Positions 37,152 through 45,468 of a DNA stretch of 64,000 nt are shown here, piece by piece. A program made the position numbers and the translations under genes. Under the pieces are notes generated by a model. It saw nothing but the letters and a program-made list of their open reading frames with translations, had not been told where the DNA came from and searched no databases. Position 1 is the stretch's first letter; the number at the start of each line of letters is the position of its first letter. The DNA lies in contig JAYWGN010000008.1 of NCBI GenBank assembly GCA_043778255.1, forward strand, positions 60,433-124,432. Direction: 5' to 3'. This stretch comes from JAYWGN01 sp043778255. Lineage in GTDB: Bacteria > Bacteroidota > Bacteroidia > Chitinophagales > Chitinophagaceae.

Positions 37152-37501
37152 TCCTCCTTTATTTTCCTAAATATTTCCTCCATTTTATCTACATAATCCA
37201 AAGTATCGTCCAAGTAAAATTTGAGTACAGGTATGCTTCTCAGTTGGTGTTTTATGCTTAGCGCCAAATCTTTTTTGATAAGCCAAGCTTTCTCTTCAAT
37301 TTTTTTCAAAGTGGCTTCCTTATCTTCTATTTTAAATAAACTAATGTATATACGAGCCTCCAACAAATCGGGGGTACACTTTACAGCAGCTATTGATACC
37401 ATGCCACCTTGCATTATATTTAGCCCATTTTTTCTAAATATTTCATTAAGTGCTTCATTTATTACACCTGCTACTTGCTTTTGTCTTTTACCTTCTACCA
37501 T
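37145..37501 (-). CDS. rbfA: Ribosome-binding factor A
   Basis: A 118-residue KH-like protein needed for 16S rRNA maturation and cold adaptation. Family features: KRQKQVAGVINEALNEIF at the start, SIAAVKCTPDLLEARIYISL in the middle and the conserved LRSIPVLKFYLDDTLDYVDK toward the end. Length is typical. Its stop codon lies inside a heptamer repeat array, and the FtsX-like permease gene follows 191 bp on. Confidence 0.95.
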   Translation of the reverse strand: MVEGKRQKQVAGVINEALNEIFRKNGLNIMQGGMVSIAAVKCTPDLLEARIYISLFKIEDKEATLKKIEEKAWLIKKDLALSIKHQLRSIPVLKFYLDDTLDYVDKMEEIFRKIKEEN

Positions 37502-37601
37502 AATTTATAGTATTTATAAGTGGTAAAATTAGTTACTTTGCACTGCCTATCCAAAATTGGCTTTTAAGCCCTAATTAATAGGTTCAATATTTTATATTAA
37601 A

Positions 37602-39410
37602 ATGAAGAAATATTCTAGAGTTTTTGCCTATTTAAAAGCTTACAAAGCAAAGTTGGTTTTATACATTATTTGCACTTTATTATCTATTGTTTTTTCCATT
37701 GCCAGCTTTGGTATGTTAATGCCATTTTTGCAATTAATATTTTTAAAAAGTAGCACCGCAATTGGTGCAGTTGGCGATAAGGGTATTATAAAAAACATCA
37801 ATGATTTTTTGGTAACATTACTCAATAACCATGGCGAAGTATATACATTAGGTATTATTTGTTTGTTAATGTTAGCCAGTATTTTTTTCAAAAATTTATT
37901 TTTGTATTTATCCTATTACATACTCAACCCTTTAAAAAATACCATTGTAAATAACCTCCGTATAGAGATGTATCAAAAAGTGCTAAGCTTACCTATTGGC
38001 TACTTTACCGAAAAACGAAAGGGTGACCTTATGAGCCGTATTAGTAACGATGTAGGAGAGGTAGAAGCCTCTGTGGTAGGTACTTTGGAGGGATTATTTA
38101 GAGACCCACTAACTATAATATGTTACTTAATTGCATTGCTTTTAATAAGTCCTCAGCTTACGTTACTTATATTATTTTGTATACCTATAATGGGTTTTGT
38201 AATTGGTCGTATTAGCAAATCACTTAAAAAAAATGCTGCTGGCTTAGCAGAAAGGCATGGGGTAATATTTTCAATACTTGATGAAACTTTAACTGGGTTA
38301 AGAGTGATAAAAGCATTTAACGTAGAAAAAAATATTTTTACAAAGTTTAAAAACGAAAATGAAAACTTATTGCAATATCGAAATAATATTGGCTACAAAC
38401 GTGACCTTGCAAGCCCACTCAGTGAACTTATGGGCATTAGTGTATTTTGTATCATATTATACTTTGGTGGCAAAATGGTTTTGAACAATGAAATTGCTTT
38501 AAGTGCTGCAGCCTTTTTGGGATATTTAGGTATGTTTTATGGTATTATAACACCTGCCAAAAACTTGTCAACAGCATTTAGCAATATGGCCAAAGGTTCA
38601 GCTGCTATTAATAGAATTGAGGAAGTGTTACAAGCTCCAATAGTAGTGGATGAAAATATTAATGGGCTACAATTACAACATTTTGAAAGTAGTATTGAAT
38701 TTAAAAATGTTAGTTTTTATTATAACGAAATTGCCATTTTAAAAAATATAAATTTAACAATTGCCAAAGGCAAAACGGTAGCATTGGTAGGTAGTAGTGG
38801 TGCTGGCAAAAGCACACTGGCAGACCTTATACCACGGTTTCATGATACCACCACTGGCGAAATATTGATTGATGGTGTTAATATAAAACACTACAATTTG
38901 CAAAGTGTACGAAGCCAAATAAGTATAGTAACTCAAGAACCCATATTATTTAACGATACTATTGCCAATAACATTGCATTGGGCATGCAAAATGCTGATG
39001 CAGCTATAATAGAACAAGCTGCTACTATTGCCAATGCACATCAATTTATAATAAAAAAAGAAGATGGGTATAATAGCAATATTGGCGACCGTGGCAACAA
39101 ACTAAGTGGTGGCGAAAAACAACGTATTACCATAGCAAGAGCAGTACTTAAAAACCCACCCATACTTATACTTGATGAAGCCACTAGCAGCCTCGATACC
39201 GAAAGTGAAAAGCTAGTACAAGATGCTATAAATAATATGATGCAAAACCGTACTAGTATTGTAATTGCCCACAGGTTAAGCACCATACGCCATGCCGACG
39301 AAATAATAGTATTACAAAAAGGCGAAATAGTAGAACGGGGTACACATGAACAATTGTTGGCACAGCAAGGATTTTATAACAAATTAGTTACAATGCAAGA
39401 AGTGAAGTAA
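37602..39410 (+). CDS. MsbA-like ABC exporter (fused permease-ATPase)
   Basis: A 602-residue half-transporter. Residues about 1-335 hold six transmembrane helices of the type I exporter fold, with the coupling segment ERHGVIFSILDETLTGLRVI. The ATPase has Walker A GSSGAGKS at 397-404, the signature LSGGEKQR from 501, Walker B LILDEATSS with D525/E526 and the H-loop IVIAHRLSTIRHAD. It probably flips lipids such as lipid A or another hydrophobic substrate and acts as a homodimer. It is divergent from rbfA; a near-match promoter (TTACTTTG, 37533-37540) lies upstream. Confidence 0.92.
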   Translation: MKKYSRVFAYLKAYKAKLVLYIICTLLSIVFSIASFGMLMPFLQLIFLKSSTAIGAVGDKGIIKNINDFLVTLLNNHGEVYTLGIICLLMLASIFFKNLFLYLSYYILNPLKNTIVNNLRIEMYQKVLSLPIGYFTEKRKGDLMSRISNDVGEVEASVVGTLEGLFRDPLTIICYLIALLLISPQLTLLILFCIPIMGFVIGRISKSLKKNAAGLAERHGVIFSILDETLTGLRVIKAFNVEKNIFTKFKNENENLLQYRNNIGYKRDLASPLSELMGISVFCIILYFGGKMVLNNEIALSAAAFLGYLGMFYGIITPAKNLSTAFSNMAKGSAAINRIEEVLQAPIVVDENINGLQLQHFESSIEFKNVSFYYNEIAILKNINLTIAKGKTVALVGSSGAGKSTLADLIPRFHDTTTGEILIDGVNIKHYNLQSVRSQISIVTQEPILFNDTIANNIALGMQNADAAIIEQAATIANAHQFIIKKEDGYNSNIGDRGNKLSGGEKQRITIARAVLKNPPILILDEATSSLDTESEKLVQDAINNMMQNRTSIVIAHRLSTIRHADEIIVLQKGEIVERGTHEQLLAQQGFYNKLVTMQEVK

Positions 39411-39500
39411 CACTCAATAATTAATAATAGATAATGTTTTTTACAAAAAAACAAAAATAAACTTACATTTACTTTATAATAAATACAATGATTTAAACTT

Positions 39501-40691
39501 ATGGAACTATCTACAAGGCTACTACGGTTTAACGAACCCGAAACCCTAAAAATGGCAAAATTAGGACGTGAATTAAGAGCACAAGGATTAGATATAATTG
39601 ACCTAAGCCTTGGTGAGCCTGACTTTGATACACCACAACATATAAAAGATGCTGCTAAGCAAGCAATTGATGATAACTACAGCCACTACACACCTGTAGC
39701 AGGTTATATGGATTTACGTGAAGCTATTTGCCACAAATTTAAAACTGAAAATAACCTCCATTACAAACCCGAAAACATTGTAGTAAGTACAGGTGCCAAA
39801 CAAAGCTTAGCCAACACTGTATTAGCAGTAGTAGATATTGGCGAAGAAGTGATAATACCAACACCTTATTGGGTTACCTATAGCGAAATTGTAAAGCTAG
39901 GGCAAGGCGAAGTAGTACTAGTACCCACATCAATAAAAAATAAATATAAAATAACCCCCGACGAGTTAGAAAAAGCTATAACGCCCAAAAGTAAGCTCTT
40001 CATTTTTTCGTCGCCGTGTAACCCTACAGGTAGTGTATATACCAAAGTAGAATTGGAAGGTTTGGCCAATGTATTTCGCCGATACCCTCAACTGTACATA
40101 CTTAGCGACGAAATATATGAGTACATAAACTATGTAGGTAAGCATGAAAGCATAGCACAATTTGAAGATTTGAAAGAGCGGATAATAATAATAAACGGAC
40201 TCAGCAAAGGCTATGCCATGACGGGGTGGAGGCTTGGTTACATAGCAGCTCCAGTAGCTGTGGCTAAGGCTTGTGAAAAACTGCAAGGACAGTTTACAAG
40301 TGGTACAAATGCAGTAACTCAACGTGCAGCTATTACTGCACTAACCACAAGCAACGAGCCAAGTATGCTAATGGTGAAAGCATTTGCCGAAAGGCGTAAA
40401 CGTGTAATGGAATTGGTAGCTACATGGCCAGGGGTAATATGTACCGAACCAGATGGTGCATTTTATATATTCCCTATGGTGAGTGCTTACTTTGGCAAAA
40501 CTGATGGTACACACTTTATTGATAATGCTGACGATTTGTGTATGTACTTACTTAATGTAGCATTAGTTAGTACCGTTACTGGCAGGGCATTTGGCGATGC
40601 TACTTGTATAAGAATAGGCTTTGCTAATAGTATGCCAAAAATTGAGGAAGGCTTTGCCCGTATTAAAAAAGCTTTGGATAATTTGCATTAA
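39501..40691 (+). CDS. Class I/II PLP-dependent aminotransferase (aspartate aminotransferase type)
   Basis: A 396-residue fold-type I aminotransferase. Landmarks are LSLGEPDFDTPQHIKDAAKQ, SHYTPVAGYMDLREAI, VSTGAKQSLANTV, SSPCNPTGSVYTKVEL, LSDEIYEYI and the PLP lysine K236 in NGLSKGYAMTGWRLGY; near the end is CIRIGFANS. It belongs to subgroup Ib-type aspartate aminotransferases, interconverting aspartate/2-oxoglutarate and oxaloacetate/glutamate. A second aminotransferase follows 74 bp downstream in the same direction. Exact amino-acid preference cannot be read from sequence. Confidence 0.93.
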   Translation: MELSTRLLRFNEPETLKMAKLGRELRAQGLDIIDLSLGEPDFDTPQHIKDAAKQAIDDNYSHYTPVAGYMDLREAICHKFKTENNLHYKPENIVVSTGAKQSLANTVLAVVDIGEEVIIPTPYWVTYSEIVKLGQGEVVLVPTSIKNKYKITPDELEKAITPKSKLFIFSSPCNPTGSVYTKVELEGLANVFRRYPQLYILSDEIYEYINYVGKHESIAQFEDLKERIIIINGLSKGYAMTGWRLGYIAAPVAVAKACEKLQGQFTSGTNAVTQRAAITALTTSNEPSMLMVKAFAERRKRVMELVATWPGVICTEPDGAFYIFPMVSAYFGKTDGTHFIDNADDLCMYLLNVALVSTVTGRAFGDATCIRIGFANSMPKIEEGFARIKKALDNLH

Positions 40692-40765
40692 ATTTTTTAT
40701 AAAAAAATACATACACGTAATTGCATTTTGGCATAGCCAAAATAAAAATAAAATATACTATTACA

Positions 40766-41965
40766 ATGTTAACAATAAGTAACCGTGGTATGCAAATGCC
40801 AGCTAGCCCCATAAGAAAATTAGTACCCTTTGCCGAAGCAGCAAAGCAACGTGGGGTACAAGTGTACCACTTAAATATAGGGCAACCCGATATAGAAACA
40901 CCACCTACTATAATGGATGCAGTAAAGCATACCAATATAAAAGTATTGGAATATAGCCATAGTGCAGGCAACGAAAGCTACCGCAAAAAGTTAGTGCAGT
41001 ATTATAACTCAGTTGGTATATCCGTTACTGCTAACCAAATAATGATAACTACAGGCGGTAGCGAAGCTATACAATTTGGGTTTTTTAGTTGCCTCAATCC
41101 TGGCGATGAAATAATAATACCCGAACCATTTTATGCCAACTACAATGCATTTGCTATAGCAGCTGGTGTTACGGTAATACCTATTACAAGTACCATTAAC
41201 ACAGGGTTTGCACTGCCACCTATTGAAGACTTTGAAAAAGTAATAACGCCAAAAACTAAAGCAATAGTAATATGCAACCCCAATAACCCCACAGGATATT
41301 TGTATAGCCGAGCCGAAATGGAAAAGCTCAAAACAATTTGTTTGCAATATAATTTGTACTTATTTAGCGACGAAGCCTACCGAGAGTTTTGTTACGATGG
41401 TGAATATATTAGTGCCTTGCATTTGCATGGGTTGGAGCAGCATGTAGTACTTATGGATACCATAAGCAAACGTTATAGTGCCTGTGGTGCAAGGATTGGG
41501 GCATTGGTTACCAAAAATGCCAATGTGTATAATACCGCTATGAAGTTTGCACAAGCTAGGCTTAGCCCACCGGGTTTGGCACAAATATTAGGCGAAGCTG
41601 CAGTGGATTTGCCTACGTCGTTTTTTGATGCACCCAAAGCCGAATATAAAAATAGACGTGATGTATTGGTAGCTAGGCTTAATGCAATGGAGGGTGTATA
41701 TTGCCCCAACCCCGGTGGTGCATTTTATGCAATGGCACAATTACCAATTGATGATTCCGATATTTTTTGCCAATGGTTATTGGAGCATTTTACACATAAC
41801 AACAGCACCATTATGTTAGCACCTGCTACGGGCTTTTATAGTACCAAAGGCTTAGGCAAACAAGAAGTACGCATTGCTTATGTACTTAATACCACTGCCA
41901 TACATGCTGCTATGGATTGCTTGGAAGCTGCACTGAAACAATACCCTGGGATAATTTACATCTAA
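40766..41965 (+). CDS. Second PLP-dependent aminotransferase
   Basis: A 399-residue fold-type I enzyme. The start is the ATG at 40766 (MLTISNRGMQMPASPIRKLV); the earlier TTG would add a lysine-rich tail. Landmarks are VYHLNIGQPDIETPPTIMDA, YSHSAGNESYRKKL, ITTGGSEAIQFGFFSCLNPG, ICNPNNPTGYLYSRAEM, FSDEAYREFCYDG and PLP lysine K235 in DTISKRYSACGARIG; the end contains EVRIAYVLNT. It is a relative, not a copy, of the neighbour, and similar Bacteroidota proteins are annotated simply as aminotransferases. Probably co-transcribed with the preceding gene. It is followed by the 9-bp repeat array. Confidence 0.9.
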   Translation: MLTISNRGMQMPASPIRKLVPFAEAAKQRGVQVYHLNIGQPDIETPPTIMDAVKHTNIKVLEYSHSAGNESYRKKLVQYYNSVGISVTANQIMITTGGSEAIQFGFFSCLNPGDEIIIPEPFYANYNAFAIAAGVTVIPITSTINTGFALPPIEDFEKVITPKTKAIVICNPNNPTGYLYSRAEMEKLKTICLQYNLYLFSDEAYREFCYDGEYISALHLHGLEQHVVLMDTISKRYSACGARIGALVTKNANVYNTAMKFAQARLSPPGLAQILGEAAVDLPTSFFDAPKAEYKNRRDVLVARLNAMEGVYCPNPGGAFYAMAQLPIDDSDIFCQWLLEHFTHNNSTIMLAPATGFYSTKGLGKQEVRIAYVLNTTAIHAAMDCLEAALKQYPGIIYI

Positions 41966-42067
41966 ATGTAAAATGCAAAAATTAAAAATAATAAATGTAA
42001 AATATTCAAAATAAAATAGTAAAAATAAATTGAAATGAGTTTAATTTAGTAATACTTATATAGTTAT

Positions 42068-42220
42068 TTTGACTTACTTGACTCATTTGACTTACTTGAC
42101 TCATTTGACTTACTTGACTCATTTGACTTACTTGACTCACTTGACTCATTTGACTCACTTTTCTCATTTGACTCACTTTTCTCATTTGACTTACTTGACT
42201 CACTTGACTCACTTGACTCA
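42068..42220. repeat. Phased nonamer array (17 units) at the 3' end of the OstA-like gene
   Basis: Seventeen 9-bp units with no indel: TTTGACTTA and CTTGACTCA alternate, with TTTGACTCA and CTTTTCTCA variants. The array starts 7 bp past the OstA-like stop (on the minus strand). Because 9 is a multiple of 3, it stays open in several frames. Confidence 0.93.
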
Positions 42221-42227
42221 TTTCTGC

Positions 42228-43931
42228 TTAAAAAAACAATTCAAATTTACTTTTTGGTCGTTTGTCAAATTGCAAATTAAAATAACGAAGCCTCATAGTT
42301 TCATGGTTTACCGCTTTCATTGGTGTGGTGGTAGCATCGTATTTATTCAGCCATTTTAATTTATATATTTCTTTGTTTTCAAAGTAGGCAATTATTACAT
42401 CGGCTATACTTTTATCTACACCTACAAAGGCATTATCTTCATCTATTATATAAAATATTATTTCGGCTGTGCCTCTTGCATACAGCGAATCAATGTTACC
42501 ATCGTTTAAATAACCCGTTATTTTTGTAGCTTTTATTTGGTTATAAAATTTTGGATCTACCAGATTTATTACAAACCCTTTTTCAAATACTTCTACTTTA
42601 CTTGCTTTTTTATTTTTGGTGTATAGGTATATAGTATCGCCAGTTATTTGGTTTTTATTGTTCCACACTATTGGGTTTTGGTACAGTCGGAATGTGCTGT
42701 CAACCTCCGTGTAGTAAAGGCTATCAGCTACGGCTTGTACTGAGTCGCTGTATATACGTACATGGTGAAAAGCCTCAAAATAACGTTTGGTACTATCACC
42801 TGTATTGCTACTATTTTTTAATGTATCAATGTAAGTTTTTTTGGTAATGCTGTCGGTTCTAGTTTTGTATTTGCCTACTATTCGGCTGCTGTACAAGGTG
42901 TCGGCAGCTATGTATATACTATCATTTTCTTGTTTTATAATTGCCACGGGTTTACCTCTTGCCAAAAATTTACCTGACTTACCATCACCATCTAAATAGT
43001 TACCTGTAATTACAAAGTTTTCCTTTTCGCTGCTATACAAGCCATTGCCCTCTATATGGTAGGTTTCATTTTTATTATCAATGTCAATTATGTTTCCTCG
43101 GTAGGTATCTTTTTTACCATTCTCAATTTTTTCAATACTAGCTTTACCCGTAAGTTTGTAAAGTTTATCTTTATCGTTGCTTATTATTTTATCGGCTATT
43201 ATGGTGCTGTTACTATCTTTTATAATACTTCGTTCATCAAATTGTGCAATACCTTTTTTCATATCATAAAAGCCTCTAGTGGTTTCTATCACTTGCTTTG
43301 TTTTGGTATTAACTATTTTGGTATAGGTTACAAATTGGGCAATTTCGGTAGTGGTGTTATAGTATAAGGTATCAGTTTTTACATTGTAGGCAGGGCCGTT
43401 AAGCACTACATTGTTAGTAAATAAAGCATCTTTACTATTGCTATAATAAGTACCAGCCTTGCTAGTAAGTACACTTGTTTTGCTTACAATTTTCGCATTG
43501 TTTTTATATACCGCCATTTTGGTAGTAAGGTCATATTCTACTTCGTTGCTAGTAAATGTGCCTCCACTACTTTTAATGTACACATCGTTTTTAAGTACGG
43601 CAAGTTTTTTATCGGTATAGTATTTCAAATATTTTGCGGTGGTTATTACCGAGTCCGATTCGTTAATATATACCCGTCCAAATGCCTCCATATATTTAGC
43701 ATTTACCTTATCACTTATGTATATACTATCGGCTCTAAATAGGGTAGTACCTTGCCTTATTTCGGCAGGTATACCCACTACAGTTTTAAAGCTATCTTTT
43801 GCAGTTACAAATATGCGTAAGTTAGCACCTATTTTAATTATTCTATTTACACTATCGGTGTTTACACTGCCTTGGGCAAAGCATTGGGCAGTTACAATAA
43901 GTAACAGTAAGGTGTTGTGTACTTTTTTCAA
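42228..43931 (-). CDS. OstA-like (LptA/LptD N-terminal type) protein
   Basis: A 567-residue exported protein. Signal peptide MKKVHNTLLLLIVTAQCFA; then repeated OstA/LptA-type beta-jellyroll strands (FRADSIYISDKVNAKYMEAF, AKYLKYYTDKKLAVL, SNEVEYDLTTKMAVYKN, ADTLYSSRIVG), the fold that shields LPS on its path across the periplasm. It is the long Bacteroidota form called OstA-like. The start codon is TTG: no ATG or GTG lies in frame between it and the upstream stop. It begins 10 bp after the MlaD gene, so the two are almost certainly one operon for envelope lipid transport. Confidence 0.9.
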   Translation of the reverse strand: MKKVHNTLLLLIVTAQCFAQGSVNTDSVNRIIKIGANLRIFVTAKDSFKTVVGIPAEIRQGTTLFRADSIYISDKVNAKYMEAFGRVYINESDSVITTAKYLKYYTDKKLAVLKNDVYIKSSGGTFTSNEVEYDLTTKMAVYKNNAKIVSKTSVLTSKAGTYYSNSKDALFTNNVVLNGPAYNVKTDTLYYNTTTEIAQFVTYTKIVNTKTKQVIETTRGFYDMKKGIAQFDERSIIKDSNSTIIADKIISNDKDKLYKLTGKASIEKIENGKKDTYRGNIIDIDNKNETYHIEGNGLYSSEKENFVITGNYLDGDGKSGKFLARGKPVAIIKQENDSIYIAADTLYSSRIVGKYKTRTDSITKKTYIDTLKNSSNTGDSTKRYFEAFHHVRIYSDSVQAVADSLYYTEVDSTFRLYQNPIVWNNKNQITGDTIYLYTKNKKASKVEVFEKGFVINLVDPKFYNQIKATKITGYLNDGNIDSLYARGTAEIIFYIIDEDNAFVGVDKSIADVIIAYFENKEIYKLKWLNKYDATTTPMKAVNHETMRLRYFNLQFDKRPKSKFELFF

Positions 43932-43941
43932 TAGTAGCGTA

Positions 43942-44943
43942 CTATGGTGTTAAGGTATCGTTTATAGGCTTAGTTAGTGCAGGTATTTTTTTGTCCTTTC
44001 GGCCAAATATTGATAAGTACCTTTTGGGGTTTACTTTCAAATCGTCAACTAATGTATTCATACTAGTAGTTAAGCCATTTATTTTGTTGTACAACCCTGG
44101 GTCGCTCATTAGCTTACCCAGTGTGCCATCGTTGTTGTTAAATTTGTGTATTACCTCTTGCAATTCTACAATTGATGCATTCAATGTTTTTAAGGTTTCA
44201 TCTAACTTGAGGTTGGCTACGTTAGCACTTGTTTTTTCCAAATTTACCATTGTGGTATTTATCTTGTCGTTATTTTTATTTAGGTTTTTGGTAAATTCGT
44301 TTACGTTGTTAAGTGATTGTGCCAATGCTCCAGTTTGTGTATTCAGTAAGGTTTGTAACGATGCCGTTGAGTTTATTAACCCAGCAGTAGTTTTGTTCAT
44401 ATTGCTCAGTATAGCTTGCACATTAGCTTGTGCTGCAGGGTCAAATGTAGTGCCAATAATACCTAGCACACTATCCAAACTATGCACCGCCTTAGTAGCT
44501 TCAAATAGTACAGGGTTAAGCTGTTTGCTAAATTCGTCGAGCAGTCCTTTAGGTTGTTCCGTATCTAATGTGTCGCCTATACTTAAGTATTTACTTCGGT
44601 CTTTACCTTCTACAATATCTATTTGGGCTTTGCCCAAAAGTGTAGTATTAATAAAAGCAATAGAACTTTTGGGTATCAGCAAATCTTTGGTAAGTATAAT
44701 AGGTACTATTATTTTCGATACCGCTTTATCCATAGGTTCACTATTGCCTGTAAGCCCTATTTGTATGCCCTTATACATTACTGGCGATGAGTTGGGTAAG
44801 CCCTTTACATCAGTATATACGGCATATATTTTTTTTTGCGAAGCAAATATTTTATTGCCTTGCAATGCATTGTAACCAAGTATTAGCACGGTAATGCCTA
44901 CTGCTGCTAATATGCCTACTTTGGTTTCGTTCGATATTTTCAA
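43942..44943 (-). CDS. MlaD family (MCE domain) lipid-transport protein
   Basis: A 333-residue inner-membrane-anchored protein. The start codon is TTG at 44943 (an in-frame stop lies six codons upstream, with no ATG between), giving KISNETKVGILAAVGITVLI. One transmembrane helix is followed by the MCE domain (VYTDVKGLPNSSPVMYKGIQ, then VKSSIAFINTT-like IPKSSIAFINTTLLGKAQI). A long helical tail (about 150-310) has coiled-coil character (LEKTSANVANLKLDETLKTL). It is the substrate-binding subunit type of Mla phospholipid importers/exporters. A -7 box lies 23 bp upstream. No MlaE/MlaF genes are adjacent. Confidence 0.9.
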   Translation of the reverse strand: MKISNETKVGILAAVGITVLILGYNALQGNKIFASQKKIYAVYTDVKGLPNSSPVMYKGIQIGLTGNSEPMDKAVSKIIVPIILTKDLLIPKSSIAFINTTLLGKAQIDIVEGKDRSKYLSIGDTLDTEQPKGLLDEFSKQLNPVLFEATKAVHSLDSVLGIIGTTFDPAAQANVQAILSNMNKTTAGLINSTASLQTLLNTQTGALAQSLNNVNEFTKNLNKNNDKINTTMVNLEKTSANVANLKLDETLKTLNASIVELQEVIHKFNNNDGTLGKLMSDPGLYNKINGLTTSMNTLVDDLKVNPKRYLSIFGRKDKKIPALTKPINDTLTP

Positions 44944-44965
44944 AAGGTATAAATTTGATTATTCA

Positions 44966-44973
44966 CAAAAATA
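44966..44973 (-). promoter_or_regulatory. Candidate -7 box (TATTTTTG) for mlaD-ostA
   Basis: It reads TATTTTTG on the minus strand, 23 bp before the TTG start of the MlaD gene. It supports that start and a two-gene operon. Confidence 0.5.
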
Positions 44974-45190
44974 CAAAATAATTGTAAGGTTAATAAGGCT
45001 ATTATGTTAAACTTTGCTGTTGGTGGTAGTTTCAGTTTTTTTTGTTGCCATACTTCGTATAAATGTGTTAGTGTAGTGAAGTTTATTTGCTTTTATATTA
45101 GAATAATAAAATGACACTCATCTGCTTAAATGCGTAAAGCAATTGATAACTTTTAAATGTTTATTACTTTTAAATGTAAAAAAAAATTTG

Positions 45191-45261
45191 GAGTATGCTC
45201 TAAAGGAGTATTCCACAACACTCTATACCTATTTAGAGTATACTGCTTTTTGGGCTTCGCC
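45191..45261. repeat. Inverted repeat plus small GC hairpin upstream of M43
   Basis: AGTATGCTCTAAA (45191-45203) pairs with TTTAGAGTATACT (45231-45243) with one imperfect position. It is followed by GGGC-TTC-GCCC at 45251-45261. The arrangement resembles a REP-type hairpin pair; a second copy was not seen in this window. Confidence 0.6.
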
Positions 45262-45468
45262 CTAAAACTTGTTTATACAATATAATTTACACTACCTAAA
45301 AATAACAGCTAAAGTATAAATATTTTTACTTGTTTTGGTCAATTATTACCATTCAAAAAATTTAATTTCTATTTCTTAACTTTTTTTTTGCAAAAAAATT
45401 TGGATAATGATATTTTTACTATATTTACATTTAATATACATAATTATAAATAATTTAAATTACAAGTT

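Larger units (their letters stand above)
44944..45468. other. 525-bp intergenic gap between divergent mlaD-like and M43 genes
   Basis: AT-rich and gene-free. It holds the mlaD-side -7 box near its left end, the imperfect inverted repeat and GC hairpin at 45191-45261, and an AT-rich leader before the M43 gene that includes a TTTGG and TATATTTAC, a possible weak promoter. Confidence 0.5.

Noticed and set aside
42006..42221. 71-residue ORF of MSQ/VSQ tripeptide repeats on the minus strand
   Set aside because: It is a translation of the 9-bp repeat array; the opposite strand and other frames are equally open, and the non-repeat tail has no family resemblance. Kept only as a point to check.
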